A stretch of DNA of 24,613 nucleotides. Source: BS150m-G50 sp964501185 [NCBI: uncultured Bacteroidia bacterium] (GTDB lineage: Bacteria > CAIWAD01 > BS150m-G50). The position numbers were made by a program, and so were the translations under genes. The DNA is taken from assembly GCA_964501185.1 (NCBI GenBank), contig CAZCRT010000038.1, forward strand, positions 1 through 24,613. The letters are read 5' to 3'. The notes under the pieces were generated by a model. That model saw nothing but the letters and a program-made list of their open reading frames with translations, was not told the origin of the DNA and did not search any database. Positions 1 to 7,687 of this stretch are shown here, one piece after another (position 1 is the first letter of the stretch; each line of letters begins with the position of its first letter).

Positions 1-300
1 CCCTTTTTTGTACCTGCCTGTGAGCTGTTTAAAGGTGAATTTCCAGCCCCTGTAAATACAGCACTTAACCCGGTATGGGGTCGGACCCAGGTATGGTATT
101 GGATTTTCAGAAGATACACCTCATTATCACAGAAAAACACCCCGACGTTAGCCCATTTTTGCAGCAATAGAGCGCGGGATAAAACACGCCTCTTCATTCA
201 GGTTTCCATTCAGTCAGGTGCAGTTGTTCCTGAGTGCACAGTTGAACCAGAAACAGCTGCTTTCTTTCTGCGAAAATTACTCATTCCCTCTGTAATCCTG
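1..300. other. Left-edge non-coding stretch, no gene recognised
   Basis: I see no supportable gene here. The stretch holds one copy of the motif GGGGTCGGACCC at 77-88, the same core that forms the ends of the palindromic element at 11590-11809. A degenerate partner (TCTGACCCACTCCC, 307-320) lies about 230 bp away in the opposite orientation, so this could be a decayed second copy, but the arms between them do not match convincingly. Confidence 0.5.
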
Positions 301-329
301 TTGGAATCTGACCCACTCCCGATTATAAT
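301..329 (+). promoter_or_regulatory. Sigma-70-type promoter of citF
   Basis: TTGGAA (301-306) and a perfect TATAAT (324-329) are separated by exactly 17 nt. Transcription would start near 336 and give a leader of about 65 nt before the citF ATG at 402. No other gene lies downstream on this strand before the terminator at 1988, so it would drive citF alone. Identified by consensus matching only. Confidence 0.65.
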
Positions 330-401
330 TGTACTTCAAAACCGGGGAGATTTGTGATACATCTACCGGATCATTCAACGCAATAATTATTGAGGTCAAT
401 A

Positions 402-1949
402 ATGGAATTTGTCACCAATGCGGCCGGACGCAAAGTGCCGATCAGTCTTGAAGGCAGAGAGCTCATCCCATTCAAGGGAATGGGAAAACATCAGCCTGCC
501 GGACACAAGAGCGGCCCTCCCATCCCCACTGGAGCTGATTACCGGGACAAAGTAGTCGCTTCACTCGATGCGGCTCTTGATCGCCTGGAACTCAGAAACG
601 GGATGACCATTTCCTTCCATCATCATCTGCGAAACGGTGATTTCGTGGTTAACATGGTACTGGAAAAGCTTGCTCAACGAGGCCTGCGGGACATTGTGCT
701 GGCCCCTTCCGCGCTCTTCCCGGTGCATGAACCGGTAGTGGAGCACATTAAGAACGGTGTCGTCTCACATGTGCTCGGTTCGATGAATGGTCCGATCGGG
801 AGACTCTGCTCGGTTGGTGGCATGAAAAAAACAGCAGTCCTGCGCTCACACGGCGGCCGTTATCGCGCTATTCAGGATGGTGATCTGCATATCGACGCCG
901 CTTTCATTGCCGCACCGACAGCTGATACACATGGAAACGCCAACGGCGCACATGGCGCTTCCGCCTGTGGGCATCTAGGTTTCGCGCTGGCTGACTCGCT
1001 TTATGCAGATCAGGTTGTTGTGATCACTGACAATCTGGTACCCTTCCCCACCATGCCCTGGTCAATTGAGGGTGGTAATGTAGATGTGGTAGTACCTGTT
1101 GAAAAAATTGGCGATCCGGAAAAGATCGTCTCAGGAACAACCCGCATTACCACAGACCCGGAGCGGCTGAAGATCGCCAGCTGGGCGGCGCAGATGGTAC
1201 GGGACAGCGGGCTTATGGATGAACCGGGCTTTTCATTTCAGGCTGGTGCCGGAGGCATGTCGCTTGCTTTCATCGAATACATGGGCGGATACATGCGGGA
1301 AAAGGGTGTCAAAGCTGCTTTTGCCCGTGGTGGCTCAACTGCCGGACTGGTGAAAATGCTCAACGAGGACCTGGTCGAGTATATTCTCGACGGACAGGCT
1401 TTTGATCTGGATGGTGTGAAATCACTGCGTGACAACGTGAAGCATATCGCCACTAACCCCTTTGTATCCTACAATTATAATACCAAGGGTTGTATCGCGC
1501 CGCTGGTGAAGACAGCAGTATTGGGTGCCACCGAGATCGACCTCAATTTCAATGTAAATGTCAACACCCATTCTGACGGTTGGCTGCTGCATGGTATCGG
1601 TGGTTTCCAGGATTCCGCTGATTCTCAGTTGACCATTATTACGGCACCTCTTTACCGCAAGACTTTCCCGATCGTAGTAGAGGATGTAGTAACTGTTACC
1701 GCACCGGGTGAGTCGATCGATGCGCTGGTGACAGATCATGGAATCGCTGTCAATCCCCGACGGGAAGATCTGCTGGAACGGCTTAAGGGTACTGACCTGC
1801 CGCTTAAGTCCATGGAGGAACTCAAGGAGATCGCGGAAGGATTCACCGGCCCTCCGGTTAAACCGGAGCTTGGTGATGATGTAGTGGCGCTGATCGAATA
1901 TCGTGATGGCACGGTGATCGATGCAGTGCGCAATGTAATTCCTAAATAA
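402..1949 (+). CDS. citF: Citrate lyase alpha subunit (citrate:acetyl-ACP transferase), orphan
   Basis: In the citrate lyase complex the alpha subunit moves the acyl-carrier thioester from acetate to citrate; the beta subunit then cleaves citryl-ACP to oxaloacetate. The 515-residue protein is about the usual length for CitF and shows family stretches throughout: TISFHHHLRNGDFV, FPVHEPVVEHIKNGVV, HIDAAFIAAPTAD, NGAHGASACGHLG, DNLVPFP, IVSGTTRIT, GFSFQAGAGG, LGATEIDLNFNVNVNT and GIAVNPRR. ATG at 402 is preferred because GAGG sits 5-9 nt upstream; an in-frame TTG at 390 would place that SD inside the gene. The gene has its own promoter (301-329) and terminator (1988-2016). No citC, citD, citE, citG or citX homologue is in the window, so its partners must be elsewhere or it works as a different CoA/ACP transferase. 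The family call is firm; the role in citrate breakdown is not. Confidence 0.93.
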   Translation: MEFVTNAAGRKVPISLEGRELIPFKGMGKHQPAGHKSGPPIPTGADYRDKVVASLDAALDRLELRNGMTISFHHHLRNGDFVVNMVLEKLAQRGLRDIVLAPSALFPVHEPVVEHIKNGVVSHVLGSMNGPIGRLCSVGGMKKTAVLRSHGGRYRAIQDGDLHIDAAFIAAPTADTHGNANGAHGASACGHLGFALADSLYADQVVVITDNLVPFPTMPWSIEGGNVDVVVPVEKIGDPEKIVSGTTRITTDPERLKIASWAAQMVRDSGLMDEPGFSFQAGAGGMSLAFIEYMGGYMREKGVKAAFARGGSTAGLVKMLNEDLVEYILDGQAFDLDGVKSLRDNVKHIATNPFVSYNYNTKGCIAPLVKTAVLGATEIDLNFNVNVNTHSDGWLLHGIGGFQDSADSQLTIITAPLYRKTFPIVVEDVVTVTAPGESIDALVTDHGIAVNPRREDLLERLKGTDLPLKSMEELKEIAEGFTGPPVKPELGDDVVALIEYRDGTVIDAVRNVIPK

Positions 1950-1987
1950 CAGCTGAACTGAAGTAAAAGTATCGTTCGGGAGATAAG

Positions 1988-2016
1988 CCCGTTCCGGCAA
2001 GCTGGAGCGGGTTTTT
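1988..2016 (+). terminator. Intrinsic terminator after citF
   Basis: CCCGTTCC (1988-1995) pairs with GGAGCGGG (2004-2011), with one G-T wobble and an 8-nt loop, followed by TTTTT. It lies 39 bp after the citF stop and before the convergent GyrI-like gene. On the minus strand the hairpin is not followed by a T-run, so it should act on citF only. Confidence 0.8.
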
Positions 2017-2036
2017 CTTCCATACAGAGCCTGTCT

Positions 2037-2636
2037 TTATCTAACCGGATACCTGATGAGTGTCCTCATTAATGAGGGGTCGGTTTTTCGCGGGTCCGAA
2101 AGATAGATTTCATGGTGCAGCCCGTTTACAGACAGCCCCTCTTCAGCCATATACTCCATCAGTGCCCCGATCGTCTCAGGTTCAGTTGAATAAGGTCCTG
2201 TATGCATCATCTGCAGGCATTTCCCCTCAGTGAGTTCCTCAAAAAGAATATCCTGAATCCGGTCATTCTTCTTTTTCCTGATAACTTCAGGTTGAACAGA
2301 CAGCACTGTTTCTTCTGTTACAAACTCAGGCATCCTTATCAGCAGTTTCCAGTGCCACTCACTTCTGGGAATTTCTAGTGCAGGAGTATTGCCCTCCACC
2401 CACCACAGGCCTTCCAGTTTCGGAACACCGAAGTCACTGCCCTGTTCCCTGCAGATCTTCTTGATGCCGTATGCCAGTTGATAAAGGGCCTCCACAGCGC
2501 TCACAAACAGTTCACCTGCCGGCGCCCCCCTTCCCGCAAATGACAGATAGCCGGCCTTCCCGAATTCTACTACTTCAGGTTTCTTTCCAGCGTGATAGTA
2601 CGACCTGTACTCTTTTGCTAAATCAAGTTTCGGCAT
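2037..2636 (-). CDS. GyrI-like small-molecule-binding protein
   Basis: The 199-residue protein resembles stand-alone GyrI-like (SOUL/BacR effector-binding fold) proteins. These bind small, often hydrophobic or drug-like molecules; some act as partners or sinks for ligands of AraC/MerR regulators and some have hydrolase activity. Visible family features are the aromatic GLWWVEGN and SEWHWKLLIRMP strands, the late MMHTGPYSTEPETI segment (typical xxHxGPY) and the C-terminal HHEIYLSDPRKTDPSLMRTLIRYPVR-type end. There is no HTH. The start is supported by AAGGA six bases upstream of the ATG. It lies 28 bp downstream of an AraC regulator that carries a GyrI-like domain of its own, so the two are probably co-transcribed and may respond to the same ligand. 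The ligand cannot be read from sequence. Confidence 0.8.
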   Translation of the reverse strand: MPKLDLAKEYRSYYHAGKKPEVVEFGKAGYLSFAGRGAPAGELFVSAVEALYQLAYGIKKICREQGSDFGVPKLEGLWWVEGNTPALEIPRSEWHWKLLIRMPEFVTEETVLSVQPEVIRKKKNDRIQDILFEELTEGKCLQMMHTGPYSTEPETIGALMEYMAEEGLSVNGLHHEIYLSDPRKTDPSLMRTLIRYPVR

Positions 2637-2664
2637 CTGGTTTCCTTCGTTCTTATGACTGCGT

Positions 2665-3663
2665 TCACAGGGGCTTTACAGGAACACAGATGTCGACTAT
2701 GCATTTCCCTTCCGGATGCTGCTGTGGATCATTGTGATAGATCTCGTAGCAGGGCCCATCACCCGGTTGATAGCCACTCTCCGGCAGCCAGCCACCATAG
2801 ACCGCGTCCCAGGCCTGCTGGAATTCCTCACCCTTCACTTCGAAGCGGGCGACTGCGTACCTGCCACCAGCCACAGTCATTTTGCCGATCTCACCTTCAA
2901 CATCAACATCCTCTGTCACCGTAATACAAACATCGATTCGAAGTTTTTGCTCATCTGTAATACCGGGATCGTCGTAATAAACACAGATTGACTTCGTTTC
3001 GGGGAACCGCAACAACCCCCTCGGACCGGCCCATGTCATCAACTTGCCGAACAGACCCTCAAACAGTTTGCTGTCTCCCTGATAGGGGCCGATATGCCTG
3101 ACATAAACCAGCGACATCTCCGGCATATGTCTGACTTCTACTTTTGCCTGCATTCCCTCTTTCATGGTAATCTCCCAGAATTGATTGTGTGTGTCGGGAT
3201 CAAAATAGCCGGGAGAAACAGAGAATTCTCTATGGATCTTGCTGAACAGTTGTCCGTTCTTGCTTTTCAGAGTGCCGTTTGTGCTTTCAGGTGGCTTTCC
3301 TGCCGCTCTCCACCGGCTGGCACTCATCTTAAACGTATCACGGAAGACTCGCGCAAAAGGTGCAGACCCGGAAAAGCCACAATCGAGTGCAATCTCTGTG
3401 ATTGATTTGCCGGGATTGTTAATCAGTTGAGAAGCCGCTTTCTCAGCCCGTATCCTCTGCACATAGGAATTCGGTGTCTCCCCGACCAGCGCCCGGAAAA
3501 TACGATGAAAATGGAAAGGTGAGAAATTTGCGACAGCGGCCAGTTTCCCCAGGGATAGCTCCTGGTCGATGTTATCAGATACGAAATCTATCACCCTGTT
3601 AATCCGGGCGATATACTCAATGTGGTGTGGGTTGGGATTCCTGCTGCTCAAGATTTTCCTCAT
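2665..3663 (-). CDS. AraC-family transcriptional regulator with C-terminal GyrI-like effector domain
   Basis: DNA-binding regulator of the Rob/BltR-like architecture. Residues about 15-115 form the double helix-turn-helix of AraC proteins (INRVIDFVSDNIDQELSLGK, FSPFHFHRIFRALVGETPNSYV, ITEIALDCGFSGSAPFARVFR, MSASRWR). Residues about 165-330 are a GyrI-like ligand-binding domain (VEVRHMPEMSLVYVRHIGPY and a C-terminal EIYHNDPQQHPEGKCIVDICVPV). A linker of about 45 residues separates them. I chose ATG at 3663; an in-frame TTG at 3675 adds four residues, and neither start has a strong SD. The gene precedes the stand-alone GyrI-like gene by 28 bp. Proteins of this type usually activate stress or efflux genes, but no such target is adjacent. 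Confidence 0.88.
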   Translation of the reverse strand: MRKILSSRNPNPHHIEYIARINRVIDFVSDNIDQELSLGKLAAVANFSPFHFHRIFRALVGETPNSYVQRIRAEKAASQLINNPGKSITEIALDCGFSGSAPFARVFRDTFKMSASRWRAAGKPPESTNGTLKSKNGQLFSKIHREFSVSPGYFDPDTHNQFWEITMKEGMQAKVEVRHMPEMSLVYVRHIGPYQGDSKLFEGLFGKLMTWAGPRGLLRFPETKSICVYYDDPGITDEQKLRIDVCITVTEDVDVEGEIGKMTVAGGRYAVARFEVKGEEFQQAWDAVYGGWLPESGYQPGDGPCYEIYHNDPQQHPEGKCIVDICVPVKPL

Positions 3664-3973
3664 ATACTTCGTCAAGGATTTTTCATTTCAGATGCGTTTG
3701 AATGAATATATAAACATCAGCCAGTAAACCGCGAGTATTGCATTGGCCGGCCCGATCTTCGGGACTTCTTAACTCTCAAACTCTCAAGCAGTTCAGGAAC
3801 ATTCTCATTTTTATTTTTCTTCTGAAGCAAACACATGAGGATTCTGATCCATACACTCTTTACTATCTGATATTTATCGCTTTAGGAGAGTGCTGTGGTA
3901 GCGTCAGGGAGTGGTGGACAGGAGGTTTTCGTCCGGAAGAGGCTGTCAGAGCCTTTTCCAGACAATCAATCGT

Positions 3974-4000
3974 TAAAGAATTAAGAAAACCGGTCGACTC
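3974..4000 (+). promoter_or_regulatory. Sigma-28 (FliA)-like flagellar promoter
   Basis: TAAAG begins at 3974 and GTCGACTC at 3993. The E. coli FliA consensus is TAAAGTTT-N11-GCCGATAA, which puts 19 nt between the starts of the two boxes, exactly the spacing here. The -35 box matches TAAAG and the -10 box matches G-CGA. Transcription would begin near 4007, leaving a leader of about 160 nt. Flagellin genes are typical late, sigma-28-dependent genes, so promoter type and gene agree. Confidence 0.6.
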
Positions 4001-4037
4001 AAGATATAGGCGTATTTCGGTTTTTTCCAACACAGCA

Positions 4038-4073
4038 ACCAACCGCGATACTGTGCACAGATCACTGGTTGGT
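4038..4073 (+). promoter_or_regulatory. Concentric dyad in the flagellin leader
   Basis: ACCAACC (4038-4044) and GGTTGGT (4067-4073) form perfect 7-bp inverted arms. The perfect palindrome CTGTGCACAG (4051-4060) sits exactly in the middle, with 6 nt on each side, so both symmetries share one centre at 4055.5. It lies about 30-65 nt downstream of the predicted start site. It could be an operator for a dimeric or tetrameric regulator, or an RNA hairpin in the flagellin 5' UTR. Confidence 0.4.
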
Positions 4074-4168
4074 AGTATTTCATACGATTTCGCCAGATTG
4101 CGGATGGCCTTTTCCACCGCTGCTTTATTCTGTAACCAAATTAACTACTCCGCGAGGAGGATACACCC

Positions 4169-5011
4169 ATGAGTATGAGAATCAATCACAACATCCTGTC
4201 CATGACGGCTCGCCGGCATCTGAACACGAACCAGCTTACCATGGACACAGCTGTCAACCGTCTTTCTTCCGGCTTGCGTATCAATCAAGCCTGGGAGGAT
4301 CCCTCTGGTCTTGCGGTTTCGGAAAAATTCCGGGCCCAGATCGCCAGTATGACGGAAGCAGAGCGTAACGCCAACTACGCTATCAACCTGTTGGCAACCG
4401 CTGAAGGAGCTTTGTCGGTGATCGATGAGAAGCTGGTCCGTATGCGTGCCCTCTGTATACAGGCATCAAACGGAACGCTTACCTCAACCGATCGCAGCTA
4501 CATCAACACCGAGTTCCAGCAGCTGAAGAGCGAAGTTTCCCGTATCGCCAATGTGACCAATTACAATGGTCTCTACCTGATCGATGGTAGTTACTCGAGC
4601 GGTTCAGGCAACAGTATCAAGTTCCACATCGGCACTTACAATGTCAGCAATGAGGACTACTACTTCGTCAACATTGCCAGTATGACAGCCTCAGCACTTG
4701 GCCTTTCCAGCGCAGGTTTGACAACGACCGCCGCTGCACAGAGCGCTATTGGTCTCCTGGACAGTGCTATCAACACCAAGGACGGTGAGCGAACATCGAT
4801 CGGCTCTTATGTTGAACGTCTGCAGAACACCATCCTCAACCTGCAGATCTCACAGGAAACAGCCCAGGCTTCCGAGTCAACTATCAGAGATGCTGATATG
4901 GCTTACGAAATGTCATCTTTCGTACGCTCTCAGATCCTGATGCAGACCGGTGTCTCCATGCTGGCTCAGGCAAATCAGCTGCCAATGCTGGTTGCCAACC
5001 TGATCGCCTAG
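4169..5011 (+). CDS. fliC: Flagellin
   Basis: Structural subunit of the flagellar filament, exported through the flagellar type III apparatus. The N-terminal D0/D1 helices are intact (MRINHNILSMTARRHL, LSSGLRINQAWEDPSGLAVSEKFRAQI, NANYAINLLATAEGAL, RMRALCIQASNGTLT, EFQQLKSEVSRIA, NYNGLYLIDG). So is the C-terminal D1/D0 helix (LQNTILNLQISQETAQASESTIRDADMAYEMSSF split over 4826-4925, then QILMQTGVSMLAQANQLPMLV). At 280 residues it is short: only about 70 residues separate the conserved halves, so the variable D2/D3 domains are essentially absent. The start at 4169 follows GAGGAGG with an 8-nt spacer; a second ATG at 4175 would be 14 nt away. It is monocistronic with its own promoter and terminator, and no other flagellar gene is in the window. 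The symbol follows convention; paralogues may exist elsewhere. Confidence 0.96.
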   Translation: MSMRINHNILSMTARRHLNTNQLTMDTAVNRLSSGLRINQAWEDPSGLAVSEKFRAQIASMTEAERNANYAINLLATAEGALSVIDEKLVRMRALCIQASNGTLTSTDRSYINTEFQQLKSEVSRIANVTNYNGLYLIDGSYSSGSGNSIKFHIGTYNVSNEDYYFVNIASMTASALGLSSAGLTTTAAAQSAIGLLDSAINTKDGERTSIGSYVERLQNTILNLQISQETAQASESTIRDADMAYEMSSFVRSQILMQTGVSMLAQANQLPMLVANLIA

Positions 5012-5050
5012 GTAATCGGTCTGACAGTTCTATTGGTATTGATCAATCTG

Positions 5051-5081
5051 GTGCGCCCACTAAGTTGGGCGCACTTCTTTT
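5051..5081 (+). terminator. Intrinsic terminator after flagellin
   Basis: GTGCGCCCA (5051-5059) pairs perfectly with TGGGCGCAC (5066-5074) around a 6-nt loop, followed by TTCTTTT. It starts 39 bp after the flagellin stop. This strength fits an abundantly transcribed gene. Confidence 0.9.
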
Positions 5082-5562
5082 ATCGGCTACTTCAGATTTT
5101 CCTTTAATTTGCCAGAACACACCCTGTAGCCTGGTCCTGTAACAGCTGTGGAAGTAGAACGGAATTTCTCCAGATATCCAGACTGAAGGGCCGTTATGTG
5201 TGGGGAACTATCTCTTGGTAATGGCTATTTTTGCTTTTGTTTTAAAAATAAAAAAGCTATGTTTTCTATAGCATTAGAAAGTTAGATTAAAGCGCGACCT
5301 GAAAAACGCACTATTTTCTGTCATTTTTTCTGTTCATGGTATCACTGAGAGCACCATGTCGCAGATGATGGCTCAATGTGCAACACAATTTCTGTAAGCT
5401 TCAGTATTAGCAAAATTAACGAGAGTGATACAAAAAGCGCGGTAACAACCCGTCAGCAGCCAGACACACGGCTGGCTTCCCGAGATAAGAGAATAACCTG
5501 CCCCTGATGGAAGTATCGTGCTGGTCATTTGATTCGATGACTACACAGATCCTGGAGGAATA
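5082..5562. other. Intergenic stretch before the DUF4236-TPR gene
   Basis: About 480 bp with no gene I can support. It has an AT-rich patch at 5225-5290 with a small hairpin (GCTAT/ATAGC near 5257-5273) and a weak stem near 5455-5475 (CAGCC/GGCTG). I compared the region by eye with common riboswitch cores (TPP, cobalamin, SAM, c-di-GMP) and found no match. No clear sigma-70 or sigma-28 promoter for the next gene was found. Confidence 0.5.
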
Positions 5563-6585
5563 ATGAGTTTTCAATTCTGGCGCAATGAAAACGCGGATAG
5601 TAATATATCCTGGCATTTAAGCAAGCAGGGGGACAACCTTGCTTTCGGTGCACGGGGCAGCAAAATTTCAACTGCACACCACGGGAAACGCGCCACCCTT
5701 GGTATTCCAGGCACCGGGCTTTTTTACACCACACCTGTCAGCGACCGCAATCGCAAGTTGCAACCTCTGGATCTACAGGATATGACAGCGCTCGATAATA
5801 CTTTTTTCAGTGGCCTTTCCGTTCCTGATTTCGAATCACAGTTTGTGCTGGCCGTTCAAGCACTGGCTGACGATCGCGAACAGGAAGCATTAACCTATTT
5901 TGGCGCAGCTGCAGATTTTCCTGACGCCTCTTTCATGTGTGGGGCTATTCTGTTGAAACAGGGGAATTACCCGGAAGCCATTAAATACCTGGAGCAAGCT
6001 CTTCAGACACCTACCGCTATCGGCCTGCAATTTCACCAGTATGATATTCTAGCTACTACTTCTCTGCCATTAACCAATGAGATTACCGTAGTCGTAAAGG
6101 TTAATGAGATCGGTACCCGGGCTTTGCTGGCGGAAGCCTATCAGGGAAACGGTCAACTGCAGGAGGCTCTGGCGCAGTCACACTATCTGCACTCGATTGA
6201 TCCTACTGACGCTGTATTGCTATTGCAATATGTTGAGCTGCTCTCTACAACGGCCACCAGCAGGGAGGCCTGGCAGCGGATTGTACAACTGACTTCCGAT
6301 TTACCAAATGATTGCGATACGCACGCGGCACTTCGTCTTTTTCTGTCACGGGCTCAACAGCAACTGGGGAACAAGCAGGTCGCACTTAAGACATTGATCG
6401 ATACCCTCCGCAAAAAGAAGCATCGTGATCCATCAATACTGGTCGAACTGCTCTATGAACGTGGCCGTCTTTTCGAGGATACGAAAATGATGGCAAAAGC
6501 TGCCGGGGATTATCAACGGATTCTGGAGCTGCGAGAGGATTACGCAGATGTCAGTCAACGGCTGGCAGGTTTGAAAAAGAAATAG
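5563..6585 (+). CDS. DUF4236 domain protein with TPR-like repeats
   Basis: A 340-residue soluble protein with no signal peptide or membrane segment. Residues about 16-56 match DUF4236, a small glycine-rich beta domain whose hallmark is the ending LGIPGTGLFYTT; the function of that domain is unknown. From residue about 88 onward it is helical with tetratricopeptide-like pairs (QALADDREQEALTYFGAAA, KQGNYPEAIKYLEQAL, YQGNGQLQEALAQSHYL, RIVQLTSDLPND, QQLGNKQVALKTLIDTL, DTKMMAKAAGDYQRIL). TPR regions usually mediate protein contacts. GGAGG at 5554-5558 gives a strong SD for this ATG. It ends 19 bp before the convergent methyltransferase with no terminator between them. A specific role cannot be assigned. 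Confidence 0.8.
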   Translation: MSFQFWRNENADSNISWHLSKQGDNLAFGARGSKISTAHHGKRATLGIPGTGLFYTTPVSDRNRKLQPLDLQDMTALDNTFFSGLSVPDFESQFVLAVQALADDREQEALTYFGAAADFPDASFMCGAILLKQGNYPEAIKYLEQALQTPTAIGLQFHQYDILATTSLPLTNEITVVVKVNEIGTRALLAEAYQGNGQLQEALAQSHYLHSIDPTDAVLLLQYVELLSTTATSREAWQRIVQLTSDLPNDCDTHAALRLFLSRAQQQLGNKQVALKTLIDTLRKKKHRDPSILVELLYERGRLFEDTKMMAKAAGDYQRILELREDYADVSQRLAGLKKK

Positions 6586-6604
6586 ATAAGATATTGACGA
6601 CTGC

Positions 6605-7687
6605 TCAGAATGAACTGGCGGTCAAAATCACATAGTAGCGCCCGCCCAGGGTAACGCGATAGCGGTGTGAAGAAAAGTAGCGTGAGTAGTAGCGCAGATC
6701 CTTCACCAGCTTGGTGTAGTCGGGGCGGGCGTTATGCGCTGTAGCAGCACCCTGCAGCAATCGCAGGCGAGCATAGCGGGAGTCGGGAAAGCCGATCAGA
6801 AAAGTACACCGCTCGGCAGCCAGATGACGCACCATGTAGGTCAGCAGTTGATCACGCAGGAGTGATGAGCTCTGAAAAACACTGATCGCCATGATCAGAT
6901 TCTGTGGTGGCAGCTCAAGACTCTCCAGATCACGCAGGTCCGCAGCAACAAATGAGAAGTTGTCATATGGCAGACGCTGCCGTGCCTCCTCAATCGCACT
7001 TGGCGCGATATCGATTCCTGTAAACTCGAGTTTATCAAACAGCTTCCCGTTGTTCCACTCCCTGAAGAGTTCCAGCTCCTTACCGCTGTTCACACCAATT
7101 GACAACACCCTGTCAGCCGGCCGTAGTCTGGCCCGGTCAAACGCATGCAGCATCTCATCAGCCACCCATGGTTCTTCAAAACGGTTGAAGCGATTGTAAA
7201 GTGAGTGGACTCCATATTTGTCGTCATATTCCTCAGCTGATTTCTCCTGGCCCCGTCTGGGATCGTTCTTCCAGCTGCTCTTCTTTTCTATTGCTTCAAA
7301 CTCCAGGAGCAGGAGCGAACCTACACGCCGGGGAAGATGCAGATAGCAGTCAGCCAGTTCTGCCATATCCAGAAACTGTCGCCAGGGGCGATATATCCAC
7401 CGTCCATTCTCATCGTCACAGGTCTCACCATCTACACATTCCTGATGTGCCACATCCGGATCCTGTGCCAGCAGGAAGATAGAGCCGAAACCTCGACAGT
7501 CCCGCAAAAGCTGCTGCAGTTTCGTCACCGGGGTAGTGCCAATCGGACAGCTGAACAGTATTCCCTGTTTATCGTGTGCGTGCAGAGGGACAAACTCGGA
7601 TTGTATCACCTGTGGCCGCCGGGTCTGTGGCAGGGTTTCGATGATTTCACCAATTTCAACCGGCAGGTTGTCAGGAAGTTCTACCAT
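6605..7687 (-). CDS. Class I SAM-dependent methyltransferase with an unassigned N-terminal region
   Basis: Residues about 185-300 form a Rossmann methyltransferase core: motif I VLSIGVNSGKEL (194-205), acidic motif II GIDIAPSAIEEA (224-235), AADLRDLE (248-255) and a motif IV-like LIMAISVFQ (264-272). Motif I has GVNSG instead of the common GCGTG. Residues 1-180 match nothing I recognise and contain several cysteines (47, 64, 84, 90, 114). ATG at 7687 is chosen because GAGG lies 8 nt upstream; the open frame extends upstream to 7792 but that part has no SD and reads as non-coding. A C-terminal helical tail (about 300-360) is rich in Tyr and Arg. The substrate is unknown. The gene stands alone and is convergent with the TPR gene. 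Confidence 0.75.
   Translation of the reverse strand: MVELPDNLPVEIGEIIETLPQTRRPQVIQSEFVPLHAHDKQGILFSCPIGTTPVTKLQQLLRDCRGFGSIFLLAQDPDVAHQECVDGETCDDENGRWIYRPWRQFLDMAELADCYLHLPRRVGSLLLLEFEAIEKKSSWKNDPRRGQEKSAEEYDDKYGVHSLYNRFNRFEEPWVADEMLHAFDRARLRPADRVLSIGVNSGKELELFREWNNGKLFDKLEFTGIDIAPSAIEEARQRLPYDNFSFVAADLRDLESLELPPQNLIMAISVFQSSSLLRDQLLTYMVRHLAAERCTFLIGFPDSRYARLRLLQGAATAHNARPDYTKLVKDLRYYSRYFSSHRYRVTLGGRYYVILTASSF

Larger units (their letters stand above)
3664..4168. other. Divergent intergenic region between AraC regulator and flagellin
   Basis: About 500 bp with no convincing gene. Open frames on both strands lack SD sites and recognisable motifs. The right half carries the flagellin control region: a sigma-28-like promoter (3974-4000) and a concentric dyad in the leader (4038-4073). 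I found no clear promoter for the AraC gene in the left part. Confidence 0.6.

Noticed and set aside
1422-2000. 192-codon minus-strand frame antisense to citF
   Set aside because: Antisense shadow of a well-conserved gene, with no motif of its own.
3863-4117. 84-codon minus-strand open frame upstream of flagellin
   Set aside because: No SD, no motif, and it overlaps the flagellin control region on the opposite strand.
3738-4172. 144-codon plus-strand open frame upstream of flagellin
   Set aside because: It starts with TTG without an SD, has no recognisable motif, and runs through the flagellin promoter, leader dyad and SD.
5400-5560. Possible riboswitch before the DUF4236-TPR gene
   Set aside because: There are a few short stems, but none of the conserved cores of TPP, cobalamin, SAM, purine or c-di-GMP riboswitches could be matched.
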